NCBI RefSeq assembly: GCF_009389715.1
Contig: NC_052409.1
Coordinates: 2,272,001 to 2,336,000 of the forward strand
Length of the DNA: 64,000 bases
Reading direction: 5' to 3'
Source of the DNA: Phoenix dactylifera
Taxonomy: Eukaryota; Streptophyta; Magnoliopsida; Arecales; Arecaceae
Below the pieces are notes generated by a model, which worked only from the letters and a program-made list of their open reading frames with translations, had not been told where the DNA came from and searched no databases. Within the stretch, counting starts at the first letter, position 1. Every line of letters begins with the position of its first letter. Positions 1-11,104 of the stretch are shown here, one piece after another. Both the position numbers and the translations under genes were made by a program.

Positions 1-1384
1 TAAAGATAGCTCGTATTCCAGACCAATCGACAAGGATATTCCGTGACACTTGTCCTCTGTCCGTTCACCGGATTTATCCCACATTTGTCCTCTGTCCGAC
101 GCTATGTTGGTTCTTGAAGCGGACAAATAAGCTGGATTTTTGAAGATCATCATGCAACGAATGAGTGCAATGATAGACCATTTTAATGATATGTATGGTG
201 CTATGCCATGATTTAATTATCAAACTCTATTAGATTCCACTTATACATGTCTTAAGATATTTAGATGATGATCTAGTGCATAGTTTTTAATTTAGCTATC
301 GTGCACGCGTGCACGTCTTGCCGGAAAATTGCAAAAAAAAACATACACGTTAACAAACTAGTACAATTGATATGATCTATATTTGCAACTTACTAGATGC
401 ATGGATAGAAAATGACAAATTATATTATACATTGGATTTTTCTTAGTGTGGATCATTGTTAACGGTATGAGCTTTCAGTTCAGATGATCAGTTATTAATT
501 TTGAATCGTCAAATATATTTTATCAAATATTTCACATTTAGCATACATTCTCTTGATTTGTACTTGTCAGTCTTGCATTTAGATTGCAATCTTTTATTGA
601 AAGGAACAAAATAAGAGGATACAAAATAAAAACTTGATATCTTGAATTAAGAACTGAGGTGGTTATTCACCGCTGCTCAAGTTTAAATATGAGATCTTTT
701 AGTTGTAAAGGAAGATACCAATCATTTGAGCTAGCAACTGTACGTTGTCCAAAAAATTCAACTATCCACCTCTTACCGAGTACAGTCGGCAATACATCTT
801 AGAGAGAGATTTCAGGGTCAACCTAAAAGTTGCCATTCAATTTTCTATTTTTTTTCTTTATCTTCTCACATTTTTCCATTTTTTCAAAACATTGGCTTTC
901 TACTAACCAAAAAAATCCTCAAACTTTTCATCCCTCAAATTTCAAAATTTTGATTTTAAATTTTAAAAATTAAAATACAGGCGCTTACGTTTTCCACTTT
1001 CTTTTGATAATTTACTTCTAAGCTAGAGACATTACTTCACATTGAAACTTTTGACTAGTGGTGACAAAAATTACTGATACTAGCCATTGCCATTTATTTG
1101 TTTAAATCAAATGTTCATGTATCTCTCTCCAGTCTCCGTAGCTATTTAGCATATCATTATCAAGTAACATGGTGAAATCTTCAAAGAGTGGTAGTTAAAA
1201 AAAGAGTTCATCACCATCCCTCATTGCATTTAGGACATCTTGGTGGAAGTACCTTGTCCCGAAAAACATTCGTCCCATGTTTAAGAAGCTCGCTGCCACT
1301 GTCATTTGATCATGTTGGAAAGAAAGGAATGCTTGTAGATGAGTGGACCAGTTATAGCTTTAATTATTCATCCCTGCTTATGGC
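1..1384. other. AT-rich intergenic DNA
   Basis: I see no gene here. The only repeat noted is a 14-base motif (TTGTCCTCTGTCCG) present twice at about 48 and 86. Short A and T runs are frequent. Confidence 0.5.
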
Positions 1385-1580
1385 TTTGTAGGCAAAGCAT
1401 GTGTATAGAGATGCCAACGAGATTGCGAATTGGATGGTCTCATATGTAGCCAAATATTCTGAGGATATTTTTTGAGTGGAAGAGAGGAAGCTCCGGGACA
1501 TATTATTTTTTGACCTTTTTGGCTATATCTCTATCTGTAGTATATGATACATCCATTTTAGCCAAAAAAAAAAAAAAAAT
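1385..1580 (+). mobile_element. 3' end of a LINE (L1-like) with poly(A) tail
   Basis: The plus strand encodes AKHVYRDANEIANWMVSYVA and a stop, which resembles the end of the RNase H domain at the C-terminus of plant L1-type LINEs (H-x-y-R-x-x-N-x-x-A/V-D/N-W/x). About 90 bases after the stop an A16 tract begins at 1564, as expected for a LINE 3' end. Only this tail was recognised; the 5' part is missing or too diverged. A parallel stretch (AKHIYREVN) occurs in the LINE at 61.7 kb on the other strand, so both may belong to one lineage. Confidence 0.6.
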
Positions 1581-3807
1581 CCTGCTCCACAATCACCATC
1601 AGCTACCATGTTTGTCCAAGTCATGGTGTGAAGAGTCCCCACCCTGCTGTAACTGTCTTTAATACGTTCTTGATGTGTTAGTTAGCTCTTGCTCTCTTAT
1701 AGGACTCCTTTGTAAAATTTGCAGTCAGCTCTTGCTCTCTTACTGATGCACCGTTGGTTAATTATCCTGTCAAGGTGCAGTGGATCTATGATTAATTATC
1801 ACAAATCCTTTGTGGTTTTCTGATGACCAACTTAACATCAGCTTTGAAGATATTTTAGAATATTTTATTTTTGGACTTTTTTGATGCATTCACGTCAGAA
1901 TGATGTAAATTGTTGGTCCGTAAAAAAAAATGTTTTGTCTTTTTTTTTTTTGATGAAGTAAAACAATGTCTTGTCAAGACAAGTACAATGAACTTTTCAA
2001 TAGTGATGGGCTTAAGACGCAATCCATAGCCTCAATGTCAAGCCTATGCATGGGCACGGGCTTGTCTTGTTGCTAGCTAAAAGACCTTGTGAACCGTGTC
2101 GTTTTGCTGAGAGAGGTGGGTTCTGGCTCCTTTGAAGTATTCCATGAAAAGACTGGAGTCAATACATCACGGGGCTGGGGCTGGGGCTGGTGAACAGTAC
2201 CCTCCGTGGGATTCCTTTGTCCTTTGCTCCTCATTCGTTGCATGGTTAGTTCCTCTCTCTCATAGACTTTCGGTGCCACTCTCCCTTGGAAGAATCCGTC
2301 TTAATTTAATGCTAGAATCCTTTCCGTGGAACTTGGTGTTTTGATGGATTTTCTTGATGGTTCGTGGTGTATCTTTCACACGAAGGAATGATTCATTGGA
2401 TCGCATAATAGCCACTGTAGGACTTATGCAGGCACATGAAAATGGGAGTTTGAAGTACTTAAGATATGTGTGAGATATGATCCAACAATTGATGTCGGTA
2501 AAGTCCGATCATTCTATCGCAAAACATAAAACCCTAATCCTTTTCCGACAAATTTCAAAGTCCCTCTCTCTTTCTCACTTGCTCATTTGTCTCAAAATCT
2601 TGGTCAATGGAACTGATAAGCAACTGTTAACCAAGCTGGTCGGCACGTCTCTGTTAAAGCCCTTGAAAAAGACTGAAATTTAAATTTTAGGTATTACTAT
2701 AAAAATTAGAAAAATCAGCACAACTGTATAAGCACGGGTCGGTTGAAGCCCAACATTACTATCAGTCCACAAATCCAAAATCCATCAAATCATGAGAAAA
2801 ATAACAGAAATAGTAATCAGCGACATGATCAGTCGTACATATATTAAAGCATACAATATAGATCAGCGATCATTCCACCTAGGCTTAGGCTCAAATTTGT
2901 GACAGATGGACTTGGAGGTACGCATTCCACCAGAAATGTTTCGCTCTAGATTGGGAATTAAAACACTTGTTGCTTTGAGTATCGAACACGAAGCTTTGAT
3001 GTAACAGCTAGAGCGACGAGGTAACCGTCCCCTGCCGACATGATCGTGCAAATGCCCGGTCAGGCAATTGCTCAAACAAGTGGCGTGCGAGTTGGGGTAG
3101 CAAGGCGCGTACGACGGTCGCGGACAAAAGGAGGAGAAGCAAAGTCAACAAGTCGGTCGGATCCATCTCGATATGCGCTCCTTTGGACGTTGAGCTCGGG
3201 TCGGTTGGATTTGGAGAGATGCAGAAGAAGTTTGTTTCACGCGCTTACTCCATGCGTAGATTGCAGGCACGCGCTGGATTGACGATGTGCCCCCCTTTCC
3301 GGGTCAGCAACCTACAACGACAGGGTGGACTTCGGACCAGGAAATCCCAGACATATGGTTAATTGATGGACAAGTGCTAAATAATTCCATTTCAAGTAGA
3401 TAAGAATCCAGTGTAGAAGAAGACCAACATCTAACAGACAAACTTGTGTTCGAATAGCAAAAATCCTCTCGTATCATGGCCGGCAAATCCATTCAAGCTG
3501 TGTTCCTTCTAGTTATGCAATTCACCTCTATCTTTGCTATGGTACGATGGGGATTCATCTTATTTCCATTTCCAGAAGTAGGAAAAAATACATATATATT
3601 TCTAGAATGGCGGCAACGATGGTGCACCGATGATGTAATGATGGCAGCCATGACGGTGCGGCAAAGGTGGTGGGAGGGGCAATACATGGTAGTAGTATTT
3701 GATGGCCATGGTAGTGACAGCAGTAGTAACGATGATGACCATAATATGGTAGTGATAGCCATCCTAATGGTGATAGAGATGGTATATGTGAGGACCGTGC
3801 ATACGTG
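1581..3807. other. Intergenic DNA without a recognised gene
   Basis: Short open frames occur on both strands, but none has a recognisable domain or splice-supported extension. A small GCTGGG run occurs at about 2173-2190. The part from 3,600 to 3,780 is rich in ATGGTG/GATGAT-like triplets and is treated as low complexity. Confidence 0.4.
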
Positions 3808-4700
3808 TGTTGAGTCCTATATTGATTATTTATTGGATAGATCTTGGATATTTATATAACATCAACGAATCTAAATAATATATTTCGATTAGCTATTTTA
3901 AATAGGGTTTTGAATTAAACAAATGGTATCAGAACGGATCCGATCCATAACATGTGTGGAATATGGGATACTGTAGCACGAATCTAGTGGAGATGACCAT
4001 AGGCCGATTGCGGTGTTTGTGATTAGATTTGAACCCTTAGCCTGACGAGGACTAAGAAACCCAAAAAAAACCTTCCGGCTAGCTTTTTTAGGCGAGGTCC
4101 TGAGTTGTGACAATATTGATGGTAGTGATAGATAAAGAACTGAATTTTTTGCTTTTAAAAATGATGATTTTTAACTTCATGATGGATATAACTTTTCAAA
4201 AATCAAAAATCAAAAAATAATAACAATAGCACCAAATATTTTTGATTTAGTTTTTATGATTTATTTAAAAATAAAAAAATATTAAATAGATTTTTACTTT
4301 TTATTTTTAAAAATAAAAAACTTATCTTTTTACCGTCATCATTCACATCACCTTCACCATATCTCCCCAACCACCATTGTTATCATCACAATTGCCATCT
4401 TCTTTCATTATCATTATCGTTGCCATTGTTATCGCTGTCATCTCTATCATAACCACTCACACCATCTTCATTATTATATTGCGGTTATCATGATCTGTGG
4501 CTACCATCTATGCCCCACTACCATATAACCATTATCAATATTAGTTTATTGTCAATGCTCCAACGCTATCTTCGTCGATGCCATCACACTTTTGTTGCTA
4601 TGGTATTATTATCTTCATCACTGTCGTTGACGCCCCCACTACCATTATTGCCTCCAACATTCTTATTTATTTACGCCGGTACTACCTCGACCATCATCGT
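3600..4700. repeat. Low-complexity GATGGTG and complementary CACCATC tracts
   Basis: Positions 3605-3780 are built of ATGGTG/GATGAT-like triplets, and 4330-4700 of their complement (CACCATC, ATCATC). The two tracts flank the LTR-like fossil in opposite sense. They give open frames that look like proteins but are compositionally simple, with no domain. Confidence 0.4.
3808..3940 (+). mobile_element. Short LTR-like fossil with tRNA-Met-type primer-binding motif
   Basis: A segment begins TGTTGAGTCC at about 3809 and ends near AAACA at about 3922. It is followed at once by TGGTATCAGA (about 3924-3933), the primer-binding motif complementary to initiator tRNA-Met used by many plant LTR retrotransposons. 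If the limits are right the LTR is only about 115 bp, the size seen in TRIM elements. No partner LTR, polypurine tract or coding region was recognised. It is a decayed fragment of uncertain age. Confidence 0.45.
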
Positions 4701-4929
4701 CGTATTTATATCTTGAAAAATATAATAATATATTAAAATATATTTATATTTTAGCATTTTTAAATAAAAGGAGATAACATTTTTATTTTATTCCTCAAAA
4801 ATAGGAAAAAACTCGTCAATTGATTCAGACCAGTAACGGATCGATCAAAGCAGCAACGAGGATCCGCCGCATTCAACGGCTAGAATCAACCGCATCTCGA
4901 GTCAGGAGCCAACGGATCAAGATCTCAGT

Positions 4930-5160
4930 CCCTCACCACACGTGTGAACATTCCTCTGGTTCCGTATGAAGACCCCCACAGCTCAACCTTTTTTCGTTAC
5001 TACTGAGTGGCCAGCAGATCCAACGGCTCCCAGATAAGACGGCAAGAACCGGGCGTTGCGTGATGAACCTGAAAGGCCACGTGGCACTATCCAGCCCCTC
5101 AGTGGGGCTTCAATAAATTAACCGGTGGAGGCGCCCGCGCGGGGCAACGTCTAAAACTTC
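4930..5160 (+). promoter_or_regulatory. Probable promoter with two ACGT-core (G-box/ABRE-like) sites
   Basis: CACACGTGTG lies near 4937 and CCACGTGGC near 5079, both with the ACGT core bound by plant bZIP and bHLH factors. GC content rises sharply toward 5160, where a CT-rich leader-like stretch starts. No clear TATA box was found. Confidence 0.35.
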
Positions 5161-5431
5161 TTTCCGCTTCTCGAATCCAGTAGAGCCCTCTTATCCTCTT
5201 CTCCTCCGCCGCCTCCTCCCCCTCCCTTCGGAGAAGAGATCGGCGCGAGCGCAGAAGCCGGATCTTTGAGTCCGGTTTAGTTTTCTTGCGTTTTTTTTGC
5301 TCTTTTCCCTCTTTTCCCTACTCCTCTTCTTGAGTTTGTTCCTCGGCTTCAGCGGATTGGGGCTTCTTGGAGCTCTCCGAGAGCTCGAATGGGATCGGAT
5401 CGGAGAAGCTTCGGGTCCCGTCTCGTATCAG
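5160..5431 (+). other. Putative untranslated first exon
   Basis: A GC-rich, pyrimidine-patched segment (CTCCTCCGCCGCCTCCTCCC and onward) has the look of a plant 5' UTR. It ends TCGTATCAG before GTTCTTGTAAGC, a possible donor at 5432, and is followed by T-rich intron-like sequence. No in-frame coding exon was found downstream before the 6.4-kb insertion, so either the gene body lies beyond the inserted repeats or this is an orphan promoter. Confidence 0.35.
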
Positions 5432-6002
5432 GTTCTTGTAAGCTTTTCTTGGTGTTCGATTCTTGACCTATTGTCATCTCATTTCAAGCATCCGTTCTCG
5501 TGGGAAATTTTCCTGTTTATTTTTCTTTCTTTTCTCGTTTTCTCTTATCATTAATTTCTAGTTGGAGTTTGCAAAATGAAACTTCTGTGCGATTAAATGA
5601 TGCATCGGTATCAGGTTCTTTGATCTTTTTCTTTTTTTATTTTTTTGGTCGTCGATTCTTGATCTAGTGTGATTTTCTTCGTGGAATCTGTTCTGTTGGT
5701 ATATTTTCTTGTTTCCCCTTTCTTTCTTGTTTCGAGTTATCGTTAATTTCTTGTTAATTTCTTGTCGGAGTCCGCAATTAAATTCCGTGCGATCGCGTGC
5801 TGCACTGTTTTCAGATTCGTTGTTTTTTTTTTTTTTTTTTGCCTGTCAATTCTTGGCATTCAGTTTTCTTCTTTCAAGGAACCATTTTCTTGGCATTTTT
5901 CTTTTTCTTTCTTTTTCCTTGTTCCTTTGTTGCCTTGTTTTATCGTAATTTTGGCTATAGTTTTCGCAATTAAAATTTTGTGTGATTATATGCTGCATTA
6001 AT
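5425..6002 (+). repeat. Three degenerate tandem copies of a roughly 180-200-bp unit
   Basis: Copies start near 5425, 5608 and 5807. Shared landmarks in order are TATCAGGTTCTT, GTCGATTCTTGA (or like), TTTTCTTTCTTTTT, CGTTAATTTCTTG, a GGAGTTTGCAA/GGAGTCCGCAATTAAA block, GTGCGAT and ATGCTGCA. The third copy is the most diverged and carries a T20 run. The unit begins at the putative splice donor of the first exon, so the donor itself has been copied. Confidence 0.55.
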
Positions 6003-6009
6003 GTTTTAG

Positions 6010-6445
6010 CTATGATGGGGATTCGTTGTTAAATACTTGTGGAATTTAGAAATGTGGGATGGATGATGGTTCTTGGAGGATTGAATAAATTTTATGGAGT
6101 TTTGATTTGTTATTTCGTCTTGTAGTTTCTTGAAGCATGTGAGTTGATTTAACTGCTTTCGGTAAAGATGATAGTGTTTTCTGATTATTTTTTTTTAAAG
6201 AAGAGAAATTTCTTGCATAATGTGTTTCTTGAACATTGTGCTGCTGAATTCTCAATGAAATTTAGTTATTTGTCATCCATGATTTGTTTGGTAGATTGAG
6301 CGAAGATAATATTGTCAAATAAATGATCCTCTCAACTTGTCCATGCAAAGATGAGATTATTTTTTTCTGGATGCACCTGTTTGTCTGTTATATGTCTTAA
6401 ATCAGTTGCAAGATGACTTGATTGCAAGATCTTCTGGTAAGATGC
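6010..6445. other. AT-rich stretch, nothing recognised
   Basis: This is T-rich, intron-like sequence between the tandem repeats and the large inverted-repeat element. I see no gene, repeat or clear signal. Confidence 0.4.
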
Positions 6446-9400
6446 TCTCACGCCCCAACTTGGAGTGGGGCACGTGATAGACGGCCTAACCACATAGGAC
6501 ATGCAAGACCTGCCTTTTGATACACGTCATTCCAACTCAGGCTGTAGTAAAAATAAATAATCTTATTTATTTATTCATTATAATAGTCCACAATCACTAA
6601 TAATCAAATATATCAAATTATTCAAGAAACACTAATCAAATGCTTTCTAACCCTAAGATCCTCACTGCTCGGTCCTGAACCCCATCTATTCGATTGTATC
6701 TAAAAGAAAATAGAAGAGAGGTAATAAGTTTTACAGCCCAATAAGTTACAAAAACCTCTAGTTAGATCAAGTATTCTATAGTTTTGTAGTTTCATGATTT
6801 TTCATATAACCGTCGATCAGAGCTGATCACGGGCCTTCTGGCCCGCCCAGCTCGGCCCAAAATTTTTCGGGCTTGGGCATTAAAAAAAGGCCCATGGGTC
6901 GGGCCTGGGCAAGAAAAGCGGCCCGACCAAAAAAATCGGGTCGGGCCTGGTCAGGCCATTCTGGCCCATTTTTAGATTCCAAACAAAGAAAAAATCGGGC
7001 CTGTCGGGTTGGGCTAGACGGGCCTAGAACCAGATTTATAAAGTCGGGTCGGGCCTGGACAAAAATTTAAGCCCGACAGTCGTGCCGGGCCGGGCCGGGC
7101 CTGGGCATAGCCATCGGGCCTAATTTCTGCTGTAGAGCCCGGCAGAGCCCGGCCCGGCCCGGGTTTTGATCAGCTCTATTGTTGATATCCCAATCACCTA
7201 ATTCATTCAAATGGAAACTGTTGCTGTTGATATATTTATGCTGAGGAGTCCCGGCACTGCCATCGCTATCGATTTCTCTTCGGGGCTGCCAATGAACATA
7301 CCAATCACCCAATTCATTCAAAACATGCCAATGAACATATTAAGTCTATCCACATATATTAGAAGATATATAACATATTTGGCTAAAATAACTTTTCAAA
7401 TCAACCATAGATGGACCATCCTCTCTCACTCTCCTAGTCTCAACGACTATGGCCACGGTTGGCTCGTGGCAAGCCCTGAAGAGACTAGATCTTGACTACA
7501 ACATATCGTCTGTCGGTCATGCGCCAGTGATCGTCCTATTGTAGAGGCCAGAAACGAAACTAGCTCTAAAATTGCACGAAAAATATGCTTCCATCGGCAT
7601 GTGCCAACGATCAGCTCCGACTGACTAGGCTCAAAAGAAAACTAGCTCATGAGTACAACACGCCATCAGCTAGCATGAGGTAGTGATCGCCCCACTGGAG
7701 ATCCGGAAGAAGACTAGATCTTAAACCCATGTGATCATAGCTGAACTAGAGAGTGACAAAATCAAAATATAATGATACCAACACATTTATCAATGAAATA
7801 AAATGCAGGTTATGTCCAAGTAAAATAAAATATACTCGATTCAATCATCTTCATGCAGCATGCATATTATGCTTAATTTAAACAGAATATAATAGCAATA
7901 GAATAATTTTCAAATAATGCAGGTCAGATCGTGTGCATGATTGATCACCAGAGGTAGAGTTAACTTACTGTCTAAATTTAATCCGATTCAAAATCGTTCT
8001 AATCACAACTTCCGACATGCGGTCCAATCTTCTTTAGACCCGATGCTCCTCTAGAGTTGAAGGCTTTAATCAAAATAATTTTATCGTTAGCCTTCAATTT
8101 AGAGAAAGACAGAGATTAAAGCAAGGAGAGAGAAATTGGGTTTGGGTCTGAGCCTAATCACGGGCCTGGTTCAGGTGGTCCTGGTTGACCATTAAGAAAA
8201 AGTCAGATCAGGAAATGATTTTGTTTTGAAAAAAAATAAATGATGGAAAATAGGAAGAAATGAAATAAAAAATAGAAGAAGATGATGATGAAACAGAGAG
8301 AAGGAAGAGAGGAAAGAGAAGAAGGATAAAGAAGGAATAGAGGAGATCAGGGAAGGGTGGTGGCATTCAAATCGACTTTGAAATGCAAGAGCAAGAATGC
8401 CATGAGGGAGCCCTATCTCAGAAATGCAAGGACAGATCCCACTTTCTTTAATCGAGTGTCATGGGTGGTCAATGGCCAGCTGGCGGCGGCGACAACTGGC
8501 GGAAATGGATCGTGAACAACCAAAAACAAACAATGGAAGAGAAGAGGGGTAGCACCTCTAGCTGCCTTGATGGCAGCCCATTTTCTAATTGTATTTTATT
8601 TCATTGATAAATGTGTTGATATCATTATATTTTGATTTTCTCACTCTCTAGTCCGGCTTTGATCATGCAGGTTCAGGATCTAGTCTCCTTCCGGGCCTCC
8701 AGTCGGGTGATCACTAGCGCATGCTGGCGATGGCGTGTTGTACTCATGAGCTAGTTTTCTTCTAATCCTAGCTAGTCGGAGCTGATTGCTGGTACATGCC
8801 GATGGAAGCATATTTTTTGTGCGATTTTAGAGCTAGTTTCGTTTTGGGCCTCTAGTAGGGCGATCACTGGCGCATGACTGACAGACGGCATGTTGTAGTC
8901 AAGATCTAGTCTTTTTTGGAACTTGCCTCGGGCCAATCATGGCCATAGTCGTGGAGACTAGGAGAGTGAGAGAGGATTGTCCATCTATGGTTGATTTGAA
9001 AAGTTATTTTAGCCAAATACGTTATATATCTTCAAATATATGTGGATAGACTTAATATGTTCATTGGCATGTTTTGAAATTTGAAAAATCATGAAACTAC
9101 AAAATTTATATTTCTTGCATAGAATACTTGATCTAACTAGAGGCTTTGGTAACTTATTGAGCTGTGAAACTCATTACCTCTCTTCTATTTTCATTTAGAT
9201 ACAATCGAGTAGACGGGGTTTGGGACCGAGCAGTGAGGATCTTAGAGTTAGAAAATATTTGGTTAGTGTTAATTTGATATATTTTATTATTAGTGATTGT
9301 GGACTATTGTATTGAATAAATAAATTAGATTATTTATTTTTACTACAACCTGAGTTGAAATGATATGTGTATGAATTCAAAAGGCAGGCCTTGCATCTCT

Positions 9401-9474
9401 TGTGGGATTAACCATAAGGATGTGTGGCAGTCTATCACGTGCTCGGCTCGGGCCATCCAGTCGGAGTGTGACAG
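6446..9474. mobile_element. Large inverted-repeat (foldback-like) element with LTR-like termini
   Basis: The left arm (6446 to about 7808, including insertions) and right arm (about 8592 to 9474) are inverted copies of each other. Matching landmarks are CACGTGATAGA, GCAGGCCTTGCAT against its left version, the TTCAACTCAG block, ATACAATCGA, CTAACTAGAGG, TATGTTCATTGGCATG and TCATTGATAAATGTGTTG. The outer ends read TCTCACGCCCC and, reversed, TCTGTCACACTCC, which resemble the TGTCAC... start of some plant LTRs. A unique core of about 780 bp lies between the arms. No coding capacity was recognised. The flanks share only a doubtful TAAGATG/AAAGATG duplication. It could be a foldback DNA element, or two inverted LTR-derived copies. 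Confidence 0.6.
6818..7178. mobile_element. GC-rich non-autonomous element with AGAGCTGATCA inverted termini
   Basis: Perfect terminal inverted repeats AGAGCTGATCA (6819-6829) and TGATCAGCTCT (7167-7177) enclose about 360 bp of GGGCCGGGC/GGCCCG-rich sequence with no coding capacity. The left arm of the surrounding inverted-repeat element is interrupted here relative to the right arm, which supports insertion. The flanking octamers CCGTCGAT and TTGTTGAT differ only by C-to-T changes, consistent with an aged 8-bp target-site duplication of a hAT-like element. Confidence 0.6.
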
Positions 9475-9699
9475 ATAAAGATGTGGGGAATTTTCTCTGA
9501 ATTATCCAGCTTGTTGTGATAGGCAGATAGTTCTATAGTGTGTTCTTTGCATTATCTTTGATATGATTCCTGGTTGTTCTTTCAACTTGATGTGTATGAA
9601 TGAATTGGTTAGACTCGAGGCATTTATTCACTTTGCCTACATGGATTCTGGCTAATCTGTGATACAAAATGATTGGGGATTTTTTTTTTTTCGGAGGAT

Positions 9700-10900
9700 C
9701 AACAAAGGAAACAAGTAGCTTTCTTTTAATAGTATTAAATATAATGATTTACATAGATGTACAAGGATTTACAAATTGAGATGAAGAGAAAGTAAGAGTT
9801 ACATATTTAAGTGGATGGAGTACAATAGAGAGGGGATAAGAGTGTATGTATTTTCTTATTGTTATCAATATCCTCGAGAGAACAAAGGTTGCCTCATAGC
9901 TTGAATGTCTGGAGAGTTTTACATAAAACCATTCTGACTGAAGATATCTTCCTCAGAAAAATTCTTAGAGCTTCTCTCAAACCAAGCAGAGGGCAATGAT
10001 TTATTGATCCCATGTTGTTCTGAAAGATGCATGATTTTTCTTTTGTGTTTCTCCAAGAAATCTATACATCCTTAAAGTTAGAAGCATGGTATGCTGTACC
10101 GGTCGGTACTGATCGGTACCGAGCGTACCGTATCCGTACCGATGGGTACCGGTATCGGTACGCCAATATCGGTACGCCTGACGTACCGCATACCATACTG
10201 TACCGACACTCGGTACGCCTATACTAGTGCGGCACCGGTACGGGGTTCGGTACCGGTACGGTGAACCTTGGTTAGAAGGCATTGTTGAATTTTAAGGTAA
10301 AGCTTTAAAGCAAACAAAATACTCTTTGTGAAAGGGTATTTAATGAAAGATGGGAAACAATCTCTATGCTTGCTCAACATTAGAGGCAACTCGAACTTAC
10401 CTCCCATCCTTTTTTTGCAGCAATTCCCTCTATACGAAGTCTGTTCTTTAATGCCAACCATAGAAAAATTTTATCTTTCTGATGTGTTGGAACTTTCCAA
10501 ATAACTTTGTAGAAAGCAGAAAGAACACCACCGGGATTAATGAATTTGTAGAAGGTGAATAGAGAAGACACTATTTTTTGTTAGCTTCCACAGTGGTTCA
10601 TCTGCATCTCTAGAGGGTCTGATATAAGAAAGAAAATCCAACAAAAGTTTCAATTGATTAGATTCATTAAGTGAGGGGATTTGAAACTTTATTGAGTACC
10701 CATTCCAGTAAGATGCAACCATAGTGTTTCTTTTAGCAGCTTTGATATACAGTTCTGCAAAGAGGGATGCCAATGGATTGGAATGAATCCATGAATCTTT
10801 CGAAAAACAAATGCTATTACCTTTCCTTGGCTTAAAAGGTGTGCAGATCCAAAAGGCACCATCATCTCTATTGATATCTTTCTAAGCAGGTGAAAGAGAT
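9700..10900 (-). mobile_element. LINE fossil: end of reverse transcriptase ORF with zf-RVT region
   Basis: The minus strand from about 10890 to 10300 reads as the region after the reverse transcriptase core of plant non-LTR elements. In order: GDGAFWICTP-like, CFSKDSWIHSNPLASLFAEL, then PLWKLTKNSVFSIHS, VIWKVPTHQKDKIFLWLALK and SIEDCFHLFIKYPF-like. These match the zf-RVT layout (W-x-F-S-x-x-S, I-W-x-x-x-P-x-K-x-x-x-F-L-W). Several frameshifts break it: the pieces 10773-10537, 10571-10380 and 10461-10280 lie in different frames. The 5' part and ApE domain are absent. A MITE at 10085-10270 interrupts the downstream part. Confidence 0.7.
10085..10270. mobile_element. 186-bp GGTACC-rich MITE nested in the LINE
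   Basis: The flanking octamer GTTAGAAG occurs at 10077-10084 and 10271-10278, a perfect 8-bp target-site duplication. The ends are imperfect inverted repeats: CATGGTATGCTGTACCGG on the left and CAAGGTTCACCGTACCGG when the right end is reversed. The body is a mosaic of GGTACC, GTACCG and CGGTAC. An 8-bp duplication is typical of hAT-like elements. It shares terminal and internal motifs with elements at 53.3 kb and 55.1 kb. Confidence 0.75.
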
Positions 10901-11043
10901 ATTAGACACCCTTTCTTTTACCAAAAAAAAGAGATATTAGAGATTAGAGATTTTCTAGTGCACATACCTAATCTCCTTCTAGTATCTTTGAATCAATACA
11001 TGAAGAATAATCATTAGAAGTTAATGCCTCAATTCTATTATTG

Positions 11044-11045
<2 letters not shown>

Positions 11046-11076
<31 letters not shown>
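11046..11076. repeat. (TA)n microsatellite
   Basis: About 14 uninterrupted TA units lie between the LINE fossil and the AT-rich insert. Confidence 0.9.
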
Positions 11077-11080
<4 letters not shown>

Positions 11081-11104
11081 GTGCAAATCTAGTTTTTTCT
11101 CCTT

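Noticed and set aside
3476-3859. A 127-codon plus-strand frame beginning MAGKSIQAVFLLVM
   Set aside because: Most of it is translation of the low-complexity ATGGTG tract and runs into the LTR-like fossil. There is no domain.
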